A stretch of 35,689 nucleotides of DNA from Cellulophaga baltica. GTDB lineage: Bacteria > Bacteroidota > Bacteroidia > Flavobacteriales > Flavobacteriaceae. The translations under genes and the position numbers were made by a program. The stretch spans positions 1-35,689 of the forward strand of contig NZ_FNBD01000021.1 of assembly GCF_900102165.1 (NCBI RefSeq). Direction: 5' to 3'. Within the stretch, counting starts at the first letter, position 1, and each line of letters opens with the position of its first letter. The notes beneath the pieces were generated by a model that was not told the origin of the DNA, did not search any database, and saw nothing but the letters and a program-made list of their open reading frames with translations. Shown piece after piece: positions 1-8,891 of this stretch.

Positions 1-144
1 AATTATATATCTTTAGAAAGATAAAGACAAATATTATTTGTTTTTAAATGGTTTGATATGACTTTAGTGTGCAATTAGGTGAATCATACAAAATTAAAAG
101 TGTTTAAAATATTGTTAATCAGGAGTTTGTGATTTTTTATCAAA

Positions 145-159
145 TCCTGCCACCCCGAC
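145..159 (+). repeat. Attachment site: tRNA 3'-end remnant, left end of island 1
   Basis: TCCTGCCACCCCGAC reads as the 3' half of a T-stem followed by the acceptor strand CACCCCG and discriminator A. A C1-G72 pair with A73, which this implies, is characteristic of tRNA-Pro. The last 13 bases recur exactly at 18166-18178. Both copies lie just upstream of a tyrosine integrase, as expected for islands integrated into a tRNA 3' end. The tRNA identity is inferred, because the rest of the tRNA is not in the window. Confidence 0.7.
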
Positions 160-182
160 TTATTAGTAAATCAAATAGTAAT

Positions 183-216
183 AAAAACTTGGTAATCGTA
201 TGATTATCAAGTTTTT
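183..216 (+). terminator. Hairpin behind the left att site (tRNA-terminator-like)
   Basis: Two 15-nt arms (183-197 and 202-216) pair with one G-T wobble around the loop GTAT, and the 3' arm ends in five T. The inner part TAATC-GTAT-GATTA is identical in the matching hairpin at 18201-18234, while the outer arm differs but still pairs. Its position 23 bp after the tRNA-like end suggests the tRNA terminator, carried along with the attachment site. Confidence 0.55.
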
Positions 217-268
217 GTCGTTTTAGGGCAGTCATTTAATTTAGTTTGATTTGATTAAAAATGTGACC

Positions 269-314
269 TATTCGGTTACCTAGTTCTAAAATGCATAAAA
301 AAGGTAACCGAATA
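269..314. repeat. Inverted pair of candidate integrase arm sites (island 1)
   Basis: TATTCGGTTACC (269-280) and its exact reverse complement (303-314) flank 22 bp. A third copy, in the first orientation, lies at 18092-18103 near the other end of island 1. In the excised circle these copies would sit on both sides of the att core, as arm-type sites of IntDOT- and lambda-like integrases do. The repeats are directly visible; the binding role is inferred. Confidence 0.6.
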
Positions 315-362
315 CTATGATTTGACTTTTGTTTTAATGTTCAATTTTTAAAACAAAAACGT

Positions 363-1568
363 ATGAAAACTTTAAACACTTTTAGTATTCTGTTTTGGCT
401 AAAACTTGCCAGTGCCAAAAACGGAAAAGCACCTCTTTATGCTCGAATTACTGTAAACGGAAAAAGAGCAGAGCTCTCTTTAAAGCAAAAAATCGTAATA
501 TCTGATTGGGATGTAAAGAAGAATCGATTAAAAGGATTGAGTGACGACACCAAAAAAGTTAATACTTATCTTAAACAAGTTAGTTCTCAACTGTTCGAAG
601 CATACCAAAATCTTAAAAGAGAGAATAGGTTTGTAACCTCAGATCTTCTCAAAGCAAATTTTTTAAGAGCTGATGAAAGTCAATATGCACTTACTGATAT
701 TATTAACTATCATAACGAGCATATGAAATCTACCTTGCGTTGGGGAACTCAGAAGAACTATTTTACCACACATAAATATATTTTTCTTTTTCTCAAGCAA
801 AAACATAAAACTACTGACATATTCTTAAGTGAGTTAAACTATAAATTCATTATCGATTTTGAACGCTTTCTAAGAGGTCAAAAGTCCATGGGAAACAATA
901 CGGTTATGAAACACATTGAACGTCTAAGAAAGATGATTAATCTAGCTTATAAAATGGAATGGCTAGACAAAGATCCGTTTATAAAATTTGAAGCTAAATA
1001 CGAGAAGAAAGAGAGAACTTATCTCACTTTACAGGAATTACAAGCGATAGAAAATAAACAGTTCACCATAGACAGATTGCAACTGATAAAGGATTTGTTT
1101 GTATTTAGTTGCTATACAGGTTTATCCTATGGAGATGTAATGAGTTTATCAACTAATAATTTATGCGCTGGCATAGACAACAAACAATGGATTTATGCCA
1201 AAAGAGAAAAGACGAGTACACCAATGAAAATTCCTATACTATCAAAAGCGATGTACATCATCAAAAAATATGATGCACACCCAGAAGCAGTAGTTAAGAA
1301 TAAACTTTTTCCAACGATATCCAATCAAAAATTAAATTCCTATTTAAAAGAGATAGCCGATGTATGTGGAATAGCTAAAAATCTAACTTTCCATATTGCC
1401 AGGCATACTTTTGCTACGACGGTCACTTTGAGTAATGGAGTTCCTATAGAAACCGTATCCAAATTATTAGGTCATTCTAAAATTACTACCACCCAGATTT
1501 ATGCTAAAGTTATTGAAAGAAAGGTAAGTGAAGATATGCAGAAGTTAGAGGAGTGCTTTTTATCTTGA
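363..1568 (+). CDS. Tyrosine recombinase/integrase of island 1 (Bacteroidetes phage_int_SAM_5 type)
   Basis: Site-specific integrase expected to insert and excise island 1 at the tRNA 3' end. The 401-residue protein has an N-terminal arm-DNA-binding domain (about 5-60), a SAM-like core-binding domain (about 105-205) and a C-terminal catalytic domain (about 220-395). Visible catalytic residues are H344 and R347 in HIARH, H371 in LLGH and the nucleophile Y380 in QIYAKV; K283 is a candidate catalytic lysine. The usual first arginine is S255 in YTGLS, as in IntDOT of CTnDOT. Its closest relative in the window is the integrase at 18391, with the same length pattern and motifs. It directly follows the att site and is followed by repeat A. 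Family assignment is firm; the exact att it uses is inferred. Confidence 0.95.
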   Translation: MKTLNTFSILFWLKLASAKNGKAPLYARITVNGKRAELSLKQKIVISDWDVKKNRLKGLSDDTKKVNTYLKQVSSQLFEAYQNLKRENRFVTSDLLKANFLRADESQYALTDIINYHNEHMKSTLRWGTQKNYFTTHKYIFLFLKQKHKTTDIFLSELNYKFIIDFERFLRGQKSMGNNTVMKHIERLRKMINLAYKMEWLDKDPFIKFEAKYEKKERTYLTLQELQAIENKQFTIDRLQLIKDLFVFSCYTGLSYGDVMSLSTNNLCAGIDNKQWIYAKREKTSTPMKIPILSKAMYIIKKYDAHPEAVVKNKLFPTISNQKLNSYLKEIADVCGIAKNLTFHIARHTFATTVTLSNGVPIETVSKLLGHSKITTTQIYAKVIERKVSEDMQKLEECFLS

Positions 1569-2789
1569 AAATAGCGAATTGCTTCATTCACTATGGTTGC
1601 AAAGAAAAAAGAGATTACAGCAAATAGTAGTTACGCCCAGTTGGATTTCTTTCTAACGTTTATCAATCCGAACACTAAAGAAATCCAACTGGATCCGTGC
1701 GTATATAAGTTATGGTAAGATTTGGGGTTTTACTTTTTTTAACCAAGAGCATTTTCCTTTTTTAAAGTCTCAAAAGAACTCAAAAAAAGATCAAATGAAA
1801 TAAGATTTGAGCTGTATTTCATTTACTTCTTTCAGAGCCAATCGCATTCCCTTTTTGATATAGATTATCTATAAAGGATTTAAAATTAGGAAAGGGCTAT
1901 AAATAGGAGGGCCGTGCCATCCGTTTTATGCGCCCGCTAATTTTATATGCTGTTCTTTTACTATCAAAAAGGGAAGGGACTCAAAGAAGCCTAAGCGACA
2001 AGTTGTTGAAATGCAAATCGGACAAAATTCACTAAAAAGTTGATTGAGCGAACGTAAGTCAAAAAGGAATTTTCCAAAAAAAAAGACTGTTGAAATTAAT
2101 TACTTTTTGGCTTGTGTTCAAGACTTTTAGACGAACCTTTTTTTCTGAAATAGAATGAAAGGAAATAGGGTAAGGACACTATAGTTTAACCGATTAAAAA
2201 AGATTCAATAGATAATTATTTTTAGCTAAAGTGAGGGGGTAACTCTGCGATTTGTCGCAAATAAATACCATTTTACTGAGGTTTTAAGTGTATTTGTCGC
2301 AAATCTGGAAAAATTATGGATGATAAATAATCGTAATATACTGATTAATAAGTAATTAAAAACTTGTAACATCGCGTAGCGTGTTACCCTCTTGCTTTTC
2401 CCCCTTTGCTCTAGTTCCTTAATTTTTTAAGGGCATCTATAGAGTTTAGTTTTCCATTTTCCATGGATTTCATAAGTTATGATAGAGGAATACGCACTAA
2501 ATGTACTTAAACTGATAGTAGCTGCCAACAAACTACTTAAAGAGTCCTTTACCTTAGCAAAATCTGGAAGACCATATAATGAAACTTACCTTTCAATGTT
2601 GCCTAGATAAATAGACGACAAATCGAATAAAAAAATCTCAAGGATTCAGTTTATAAATCTATAAACCTAGAATAGTATTGTCTTAAATTAATGAAGATTT
2701 TTATTGTTTTTTACCTCAGTGCTTTGTTGTGCGTTGCTTTTCCTTTCCGCACGTTATTTTTTTCACTTCAGACTTGATTCAAACGTTTT
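1569..2789. other. Gene-free stretch: repeat A plus a 290-bp tail
   Basis: Apart from repeat A, the tail 2501-2789 has no supported gene. It contains CTCAGTGCTTTGTTGTGCG (from 2715), which resembles 31137-31158 behind the second copy of repeat A, and a GTGCG/CGCAC hairpin (2728-2732 with 2748-2752) upstream of a T-run. A 43-codon ORF at 2479-2610 straddles the end of the repeat and is not supported. Transcripts of the minus-strand ABC operon would end somewhere in this tail. Confidence 0.5.
1593..2500. repeat. Repeat A, copy 1: about 900-bp structured noncoding repeat
   Basis: Aligns by eye over nearly its whole length with 30204-31107, with scattered substitutions and small gaps, but has no long ORF in any frame. 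It contains, in order, a 16-bp hairpin (1637-1652 with 1677-1692); nested inverted repeats (1847-1860 with 1962-1975, and inside them 1881-1889 with 1937-1945); two copies of the palindrome ATTTGTCGCAAAT (2250-2262 and 2292-2304); and a GC-rich hairpin (2366-2387). It follows integrase 1 here and umuC in the other copy. It could be a large structured RNA, a non-autonomous mobile element or the relic of a duplicated locus. Confidence 0.8.
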
Positions 2790-5700
2790 TCACTCCTTAA
2801 ATATGTCATCCAGTTTCTTATGATTTTCCTTTTTGGTAACCACTTTTAATTCTTCAATCAAGTTCATAGTTGTGGCTGGTTGTAAGGGAAATGTATATTT
2901 CTTTAACAACCTTTTTAAAGCCACATTGATGTTCTCTTCGCCAATCAATACATACAATTCATACATTTTCACCAGACCTTTGTTGTATATGACATTAGCA
3001 TTATCTGGTTTAGAAGTGTACAAAGGTTCTTCACCACTAAAGGCTTTCTCGCTATCGTACATATCTTTATAAAGCTTGACCATTTCCAGCATTTTTTCTT
3101 TGCCGTATTCATTTTTGTACAACATCAATTGCGTGTATTGTGCCAATGTCTCTGTAAGCACACCACTTCCTTCTCTATAATCGGGTTGTAATTGTGCATT
3201 TCCCCACCATTGATGCGACAATTCGTGCGCTGCCAATTCATTGATAATATCGTTACCTTCCCCTTTCGATAAGTTTAAATGGAATTGTGCTTCATTGATA
3301 TAAATAGTTGCTGGATAAGCAGTTGCTGAAAAACCTCTGGTAAAAGAACTGATTTCAGCGAATCGAATTGTTTTGTATGGATATTTTCCAAAATTTGTTT
3401 CACAATACTGCAATGTTTTTTTAATGCTATTGATTAAATGCAGGATGTTTTGATGGTGCTTGGGTTCGTAAAAAATTTCGATGGCAATATAATTATAGCT
3501 CGATTTTTGAATCGCATATTTTGCTGAAGACACTGCAAATCGGAATGGAATAGTAGTGGCTTTATACTGAATATAATTTCGATTGTTCCTTGAATAATCT
3601 TTTACTAATTCGCCAACCGAAATTGCCGTTTGATCAGCCGAAGTAGAAATCACGGCATCAAAATTTATAAATTCATAATTGTACGGATTTGCCAACGGTG
3701 CATCCACTTTTGTAAGTGCATCCTGCAATGGCATTTCCCGTTTTTTTCTTTCGTCTTTATCTTCAATTTCATTATCGAAATTATAACCAATGGATGGAAA
3801 ATAATTGCTAATTCGCATAAAGGCTCCATTTTCCACAATGGCATTAAATGATTGATGCCCTTTTAAAGGTTCTATTTTATATTCAAAATTAAAGCAGATG
3901 GAAATACTGTCATTCGGCAACAATTTTTGTTTTGTTTTAAACAGATACTGTCCAAATTTTTCATCTTTTTTAGCTAAAGTCAATTGCGATGAAGTAATAG
4001 AATTCCAAGTGATTTCATTTGATGTATTGATTAAAACTTCTGAAATTTCAGATTGGGTTTTGTTGACCAAAATATAGGTGCCTTGTACTTTATAACTATT
4101 CTCTTCTGGATATAAATCGATGCTGGTTTTTACATCGGTAATACTGGGTTGCGGTTTGTTTTTGTAGAATTTGTACTTTTCTTCATAATCCTGTTGCCAA
4201 TTCAACTGAAGGTCTTCGGAAACCACACCACTTTTAGTGAAAATGTAAATTCCAGATAGTAGCATTATTAAAAAGGGTAAAATTAATATGGCGAATGTTT
4301 TCCATTTTGTTTTCAAAACCGATTTGTTAAAAAAAAGAATAGCCAAAAGGGAAAGTAAAACTGCAAAAGACAAGCTGTACAACATCGTAACCGAAAAGAC
4401 TTTTGGGAAGTATCCGAAACCATTGATATCACTAAAAGCATCATGTAGAAAATTAGCAAATCGAGATAGTGGATTTGTAAATCCAAACAGTTTTCCGAAA
4501 GATGTATTCGTCAGAACCAAAAAGACGGCAGAAATAGCAAGTGCAATGTATTTGTTTCTAATGAGATATTGAAAAGCAATAATAACAAGGCCACAAAATG
4601 ACGCAGGCAGGCCAATGAAATAAAACAAAGAAAAATAAGTACTCCAATCTATGATTGGATACTGATATGAAATCTGAAATAGTATACCTACAACAATACA
4701 TACAACTATCAAAATCAAAGAAATGACAAATAATACACCAAATTTTGAAAGGAACAAAGCCGAATTTGAAAATGGTGTTGAATGCTCGATTGCTGAAAAG
4801 TTGACACTTTTACTTTTCCAAACCAATTCACTTCCGTAAAAAAGCATTGCCAATAATAATAGGAAAGGAATTGTTGCCAAAATCGTATTTATCATTAAAG
4901 CTGTGGTTGCGAAATACTGTGGTAATCGAATACCACCTTCTATTGCGCCGTACATTTCCATACCTACTATAAATAGGGTGATGGCAATCAGTAAAACGAA
5001 TGGTATGCTTTTAAGGGTTGATTTTAAATCTATTTTTAAAAAAGAGAAAATTGTTGAGATGAAATATTTTTTTCCGTTCGATTTTGTTGCCGTTCTGGTG
5101 TAAACATATTTTCTATCAGTTAATTCATTTACGGCTTCAACTTTCTTTTTTTGCTTGTTTGAAGTTTTGAATCGGAAGCGTTTATAGGCAATATATAAAA
5201 GGGCAAGAGCCACTAAAATAATTGCAATCCTATTGTATAACAAATTTCCCGAAAGTTCCAGAACCATTGTGTTTTTTTGCAATGCAGTCCAATATCGGGT
5301 TTGTTCAAAAAAAGCAGCCATACCAAATGGGTCTAACCTAGCTGAAAGGTTCATCGCACTATCAGAAACAGGTGAAGCATTAGCCAATAAAGGCGAATTT
5401 GAAAAAATGGAACTTACCATATACAACACATAAATGCCCAATCCACTTAAATAAATAAGCATTTTATGTTTGCTTAACCAAGCTGTGCAACAAACAATTA
5501 CCGTGCATAAAAAGATGTTGGGAAGTACAATTAACAAGAAAGAATTTAGATAATAATTCAAATTAAAAATTCCCCAATTTTCGCTGTTTTCCATTTCCAT
5601 TAAATGCCCAAACCCATAACCCATAAGAAACAGTAGAAACGTCAATACAGCAACTCCAAAAACCAATAAAAATCGGCTTAAAAAATAGTTTCTGATTGTA

Positions 5701-5975
5701 ATCGGTGTTGCATACAATACCTGTTCAAAGTGATTGTCTTTTTCCCGTAATAAACTTTGAGAAGCTATTATTACGATTGGGAAAAGGCTTGCCAATGAAA
5801 ACAACCCCAATATGAAATTGATGGCATAAGGGGAATTGTAGGTGATATTTGGAAATGCAATTCCCGCGGTAGTTCCAACCAAGATGCCAAAACCAAGAAA
5901 TGATAATAGCATTACATAAAATGAAATTTTACGACCATAAAATTTCCATTCGAATAAAATTAAGTGATGTAACAT
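2790..5975 (-). CDS. ABC-2 type permease fused to an M1-family peptidase domain
   Basis: Integral membrane partner of the ATPase encoded just upstream. The start at 5975 (MLHHLILFEW) is preferred because it follows the ATPase stop by one base; an in-frame ATG at 6011 would overlap that gene. The 1061-residue protein has two clusters of transmembrane segments (roughly 5-265 and 310-595), as in a doubled ABC-2 permease, then a large domain with HELSHQWWG (from about residue 917) and a following glutamate in TETLA, the gluzincin HExxH...E zinc site. The GAMEN exopeptidase motif of classical M1 aminopeptidases is not recognisable. Such permease-peptidase fusions are known in Bacteroidetes; the substrate is unknown. 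Export coupled to peptide processing is a possible role, not shown. Confidence 0.88.
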   Translation of the reverse strand: MLHHLILFEWKFYGRKISFYVMLLSFLGFGILVGTTAGIAFPNITYNSPYAINFILGLFSLASLFPIVIIASQSLLREKDNHFEQVLYATPITIRNYFLSRFLLVFGVAVLTFLLFLMGYGFGHLMEMENSENWGIFNLNYYLNSFLLIVLPNIFLCTVIVCCTAWLSKHKMLIYLSGLGIYVLYMVSSIFSNSPLLANASPVSDSAMNLSARLDPFGMAAFFEQTRYWTALQKNTMVLELSGNLLYNRIAIILVALALLYIAYKRFRFKTSNKQKKKVEAVNELTDRKYVYTRTATKSNGKKYFISTIFSFLKIDLKSTLKSIPFVLLIAITLFIVGMEMYGAIEGGIRLPQYFATTALMINTILATIPFLLLLAMLFYGSELVWKSKSVNFSAIEHSTPFSNSALFLSKFGVLFVISLILIVVCIVVGILFQISYQYPIIDWSTYFSLFYFIGLPASFCGLVIIAFQYLIRNKYIALAISAVFLVLTNTSFGKLFGFTNPLSRFANFLHDAFSDINGFGYFPKVFSVTMLYSLSFAVLLSLLAILFFNKSVLKTKWKTFAILILPFLIMLLSGIYIFTKSGVVSEDLQLNWQQDYEEKYKFYKNKPQPSITDVKTSIDLYPEENSYKVQGTYILVNKTQSEISEVLINTSNEITWNSITSSQLTLAKKDEKFGQYLFKTKQKLLPNDSISICFNFEYKIEPLKGHQSFNAIVENGAFMRISNYFPSIGYNFDNEIEDKDERKKREMPLQDALTKVDAPLANPYNYEFINFDAVISTSADQTAISVGELVKDYSRNNRNYIQYKATTIPFRFAVSSAKYAIQKSSYNYIAIEIFYEPKHHQNILHLINSIKKTLQYCETNFGKYPYKTIRFAEISSFTRGFSATAYPATIYINEAQFHLNLSKGEGNDIINELAAHELSHQWWGNAQLQPDYREGSGVLTETLAQYTQLMLYKNEYGKEKMLEMVKLYKDMYDSEKAFSGEEPLYTSKPDNANVIYNKGLVKMYELYVLIGEENINVALKRLLKKYTFPLQPATTMNLIEELKVVTKKENHKKLDDIFKE

Positions 5976-5976
5976 T

Positions 5977-6852
5977 TTATTGAAGTTTCTGTAATGTGGT
6001 GAAATAAACATCTTCTAAATCGGCTTCGGTTTGCATAAATCCGTTTAGCGGATTTTCATTAGTAAAAACTTTAATGCTCAATTTGCCAGCTTGTAATTGG
6101 GTAGAAATAATCTTGTATTGATTTTGATATTCGTGTAGTTCATTTTTATCAATATGTTTCTTCCAAACTTTGCCTTTAATTTCAGCAATAAACTGTTCAG
6201 GGTTACCAGTCAATAGCAATTGTCCTTTATTGATAATTGCCATTTTTATACAAAGATTTCTTACATCTTCTACCAAATGTGTTGATAGGATTACAATGAT
6301 ATTTTCCCCAATTTCACTTAATAAATTATTAAAGCGGTTTCGTTCTTCGGGGTCCAGTCCTGCTGTTGGTTCATCTACAATGATAATCTTTGGATTGCCC
6401 AAAAGTGCTTGTGCAACTCCAAAACGCTGACGCATACCTCCACTATACGTACTTACGGATTTGTTTTTTTGATCCAATAAATTGGTCTTTTCCAGCAGTG
6501 CCAATATTTGCTCTTTTCGAGTACCTTTATCATTTAATCCTTTTAAAATTGCCAAATGATTGAGCAGGTCATATGCCGATATGTTTTGATAAACACCGAA
6601 ATCTTGGGGTAAATAGCCTAATTGCTTTTTGATGAATGTCGGATGTTCAATTAGGTCTTTATCATTGAATAAAATCGAACCACTATCAGGTTGTTGCAAA
6701 CCGACTATGGTTTTCATTAAAGTAGATTTTCCTGCGCCATTTGGTCCTAACAAGCCAAACATTCCGTTTACGATTTCAAGCGAAATATTGTTCAATGCCT
6801 TAACGTCATTGGCATAAGTTTTTGTAAGATTTTTGATTTTTAAACTATTCAT
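5977..6852 (-). CDS. ABC transporter ATP-binding protein
   Basis: Cytoplasmic ATPase subunit powering the permease-peptidase encoded next to it. The 291-residue protein has Walker A GPNGAGKST (about 36-44), the ABC signature YSGGMRQR, Walker B IIIVDEPTAGLDP and the switch histidine in STHLVED. The C-terminal 70 residues follow the DrrA/CcmA-like extension rather than a second ATPase domain. Its stop lies one base from the permease start (TAA-A-ATG), so the two are probably translationally coupled. It lies 104 bp downstream of the XRE gene on the same strand and may share its transcript. The family is certain, the substrate unknown. Confidence 0.95.
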   Translation of the reverse strand: MNSLKIKNLTKTYANDVKALNNISLEIVNGMFGLLGPNGAGKSTLMKTIVGLQQPDSGSILFNDKDLIEHPTFIKKQLGYLPQDFGVYQNISAYDLLNHLAILKGLNDKGTRKEQILALLEKTNLLDQKNKSVSTYSGGMRQRFGVAQALLGNPKIIIVDEPTAGLDPEERNRFNNLLSEIGENIIVILSTHLVEDVRNLCIKMAIINKGQLLLTGNPEQFIAEIKGKVWKKHIDKNELHEYQNQYKIISTQLQAGKLSIKVFTNENPLNGFMQTEADLEDVYFTTLQKLQ

Positions 6853-6956
6853 TTTTTGATTGATTTGATGAATGATTTATGCTAACATTTAGACAAAGTT
6901 ATGCCTGTCAACAAAATAAAAACTGTTGATAATTGTAATTTAAAATTGATTGAATT

Positions 6957-7163
6957 TTATTCTTCTACGTACTCCATAATATCGCCTGGTTGACATTCCA
7001 ATGCTTTGCAAATAGCTTCTAAAGTATCGAACCGAAATCCTTTGGCCTTACCCGTTTTTAGTATGGATAAATTAGCTGGTGTGATATTCAGGATTTCTGC
7101 CAATTCTTTGCTCTGCATCTTTCGTTTGGCAAGCATAACATCTATGTTTACTACTATTGCCAT
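6957..7163 (-). CDS. Small XRE-family DNA-binding regulator
   Basis: A 68-residue helix-turn-helix protein of the Cro/CI (XRE) type, occupied almost entirely by the domain: LAEILNITPANLSILKTGKAK forms the turn and recognition helix, followed by the helix around FDTLEAICKAL and the family ending CQPGDIMEYVEE. It starts two bases after the stop of the DUF2975 gene. XRE plus DUF2975 is a recurrent bacterial pair in which the regulator follows the membrane protein. A 31-bp perfect palindrome ahead of the pair (7718-7748) is a natural candidate operator for autoregulation. The target genes are not known; the ABC operon just downstream is one possibility. Confidence 0.92.
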   Translation of the reverse strand: MAIVVNIDVMLAKRKMQSKELAEILNITPANLSILKTGKAKGFRFDTLEAICKALECQPGDIMEYVEE

Positions 7164-7165
7164 AA

Positions 7166-7684
7166 CTATATATATAAATCTTGTTCGTTCTGTAGATTGA
7201 AGCCTTGTTTAAAAATGGAATAAAGGAAATAAGCGAAGACACCAAGGAAAAAGTGAATTACCCCAGCCCATTCCAATCCATCTTCTATGTTACCAGTGAA
7301 AATCAAGGCAAATAAAATGATGATTAAAGGCACAAAAATATTTGCCAAACAAAACCATTTTAGTTGTTTTACACCATACTCCGTAAACAGTTTGGGTTGT
7401 TTAAAAGCATTGAACACATTACTGACCAACAAAAAGAAAATACCATAAGCGCCAATCGGAATAAGAAATTCGAAAATTTTATAGTTCCAATTGTTCTCCC
7501 CAAGTAGAAATCGGGTCTCGGTAAAGGGATAACAGACCGCAAAGTTTTCTCCGTCATCTCTGGTAATGTAGCTCCATCCGGTTACTAATGAAACAAGCGC
7601 ATAAATTGTGACCAAAATATACAAGATGGCTACTATTCTTGTGATATAAAACAAAATTGTAGAAATGATTTTGACATTCTTCAT
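7166..7684 (-). CDS. DUF2975 membrane protein
   Basis: Membrane protein of unknown function, 172 residues from the preferred start at 7684 (MKNVKIIST). An upstream in-frame ATG at 7720 would lie inside the palindrome 7718-7748, which argues against it. Four hydrophobic segments are visible (about 8-34, 70-95, 108-130 and 138-158). The C-terminus FKQGFNLQNEQDLYI matches the usual DUF2975 ending, with a conserved LQ-E-DL pattern. It is the first gene of a tight pair with the XRE regulator. It may sense or modulate the partner regulator, as proposed for other membrane-protein/XRE pairs; this is inference. Confidence 0.85.
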   Translation of the reverse strand: MKNVKIISTILFYITRIVAILYILVTIYALVSLVTGWSYITRDDGENFAVCYPFTETRFLLGENNWNYKIFEFLIPIGAYGIFFLLVSNVFNAFKQPKLFTEYGVKQLKWFCLANIFVPLIIILFALIFTGNIEDGLEWAGVIHFFLGVFAYFLYSIFKQGFNLQNEQDLYI

Positions 7685-7717
7685 CTGAATGAAATTTAAT
7701 TTATTACCGCAAATAAA

Positions 7718-7748
7718 CAATTAATTATTGTAATACAATAATTAATTG
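7718..7748. promoter_or_regulatory. 31-bp perfect palindrome upstream of DUF2975-XRE
   Basis: Arms CAATTAATTATTGTA (7718-7732) and TACAATAATTAATTG (7734-7748) are exact reverse complements around one central base. The palindrome lies 33 bp upstream of the DUF2975 start. The size and symmetry fit an operator for a dimeric XRE protein, most likely the one encoded at 6957-7163. Confidence 0.6.
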
Positions 7749-7945
7749 TCAAAAAAATTATTTAGCAGAGGTATCAATTATTTTGAGGAAGTTTTTTTGG
7801 GAGTGTCGCAGATAATGTTTTTAAATGAATTGTAACCCTTACCAGTTGGCATAAAAGTTTTTCGGAACGAACATTTCAGATAAAAACTAGTTTTGAGTAA
7901 TCCGTAGGAATTTCAAATTAGGCACGTAACAGCAATTTTTCGCGT

Positions 7946-7967
7946 AAAAGGTTAGCAACCTTTTTTT
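7946..7967 (-). terminator. Bidirectional terminator at the esterase 3' end
   Basis: AAAAGGTT (7946-7953) and AACCTTTT (7957-7964) pair around AGC. Seven T follow on the plus strand and four T on the minus strand. It abuts the stop of the minus-strand esterase gene, so its likely role is to end that transcript. Confidence 0.6.
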
Positions 7968-8811
7968 ATTCCCCTGTATTAAGATAGTCTGCCCATTTTC
8001 TAATTCCGACAGATGCGGATATTTCTGCATTATTTTGATGGTCGGCATTTTTGGTAAAGTCCGAATACCAAACCAATTGGTCGTTTTCTTTTTTACTCAA
8101 GGTTTTTGTCATTTCCGTAAATCCGTTTTTCATTTTTTCGTTTTCATCTTCTCCCATACTCAAATATAGAAAAGAACTTAAATCCTCATTTTTTGCAAGA
8201 AAATCAGAAACCTTATTAACAATCAAATTATCATCTCGCCAAAAAGCTGGACTGAAGCAAAACCTACCTTTAAATAAATCGGGTTTGTAAAGTAAGGAGT
8301 ACATTACTAAAAGTCCGCCTCTTGAATTGCCTGCAAGTGAACGATTTTTAGAAACTGAATAATTTTGCTCGACAAATGGAATAAGCTCTTTTTCCATAAA
8401 AGATAAAAATTGGTCTCCTGCTCCTAATAGACTATCTTTTTCATCAATGTCCATTTTCATATAAGGTGGTGTATAATCCCGTTGCCTTCCTTTTCCGCTT
8501 ACGTTAGGAATTCCAACTACAATTGTTTCTGGAACGTAACCAGCAGTGGATAAAATATCAAATTTATGGGCTAAATGTTTGTCTTGTGAACTACCGTCAA
8601 GGACGTACATAACTGGATACTTTTTTTTCTTGTCGTAGTTAATTGGAAGATGAATTATTACTTCTCTCTCTTCGTTCAATATTTTTGAATGTATTGTAGT
8701 TTGAACGACAGATTCAGGATAGGTTGGATTGCCCGTTAAATAGGAAAATAGAACAATAGAGATTATGGAAGTAGTCAAAATTGTAATGACAAATATCAAT
8801 ATTTTTTTCAT
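7966..8811 (-). CDS. Secreted or membrane-anchored esterase (putative esterase family, Fes/IroE-like)
   Basis: Alpha/beta-hydrolase of the PF00756 putative-esterase group, 281 residues from the preferred start at 8811 (MKKILIFVI); an in-frame ATG at 8835 would add eight hydrophilic residues ahead of the signal anchor. After a hydrophobic N-terminus (about 1-24) the protein carries YVLDGSSQD, VVGIPN, the nucleophile elbow GNSRGG, and a C-terminal histidine in ADHQNN. The family includes enterobactin-type siderophore esterases and feruloyl or acyl esterases; nothing visible fixes the substrate. It is transcribed alone, with a terminator at its 3' end. A periplasmic location is inferred from the N-terminus. 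Confidence 0.85.
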   Translation of the reverse strand: MKKILIFVITILTTSIISIVLFSYLTGNPTYPESVVQTTIHSKILNEEREVIIHLPINYDKKKKYPVMYVLDGSSQDKHLAHKFDILSTAGYVPETIVVGIPNVSGKGRQRDYTPPYMKMDIDEKDSLLGAGDQFLSFMEKELIPFVEQNYSVSKNRSLAGNSRGGLLVMYSLLYKPDLFKGRFCFSPAFWRDDNLIVNKVSDFLAKNEDLSSFLYLSMGEDENEKMKNGFTEMTKTLSKKENDQLVWYSDFTKNADHQNNAEISASVGIRKWADYLNTGE

Positions 8812-8891
8812 TGTTAAGGATTTAGTTTTGGGCAAAATTACCTGTTATAAACCCTTTTGGTTACGACATTATTGCGTCATTGTTGGGACAT

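Larger units (their letters stand above)
1..362. other. Left junction region without a gene
   Basis: No credible gene is seen here. The stretch holds a candidate integrase arm site (GTGTGCAATTAGGTG, 67-81), a tRNA-like 3' end (147-159), a terminator-like hairpin (183-216), an inverted pair of TATTCGGTTACC (269-280 and 303-314), and TTTGACTTTTGTTTT at 321-335. The last is shared with the leader of integrase 2 and may be part of its promoter. The sequence left of 147 does not form the body of a tRNA, so the site at 147 is a remnant att rather than the intact tRNA gene. I infer that 1-146 is the right end of another integrated element. Confidence 0.6.

Noticed and set aside
1-362. Complete tRNA gene at the left att site
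   Set aside because: Only the T-stem and acceptor 3' half are present; no anticodon arm or 5' acceptor strand can be formed from the sequence to the left.
2250-2304. CRISPR array or iteron origin made of ATTTGTCGCAAAT
   Set aside because: Only two units per copy, no cas or rep gene near, and the intervening sequence is itself conserved between copies.
2366-2387. Integron attC site in repeat A (GTAACA...TGTTAC)
   Set aside because: Stem and loop are too short and lack the double box layout seen at 33811-33877.
2479-2610. 43-codon ORF spanning the end of repeat A copy 1
   Set aside because: It reads like a helical peptide, but has no ribosome site and the matching frame in copy 2 diverges at once after the repeat.
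4288-4572. Plus-strand ORF of 94 codons inside the permease-peptidase gene
   Set aside because: It is antisense to a well-supported gene and shows no domain; it results from the composition of the membrane segments.
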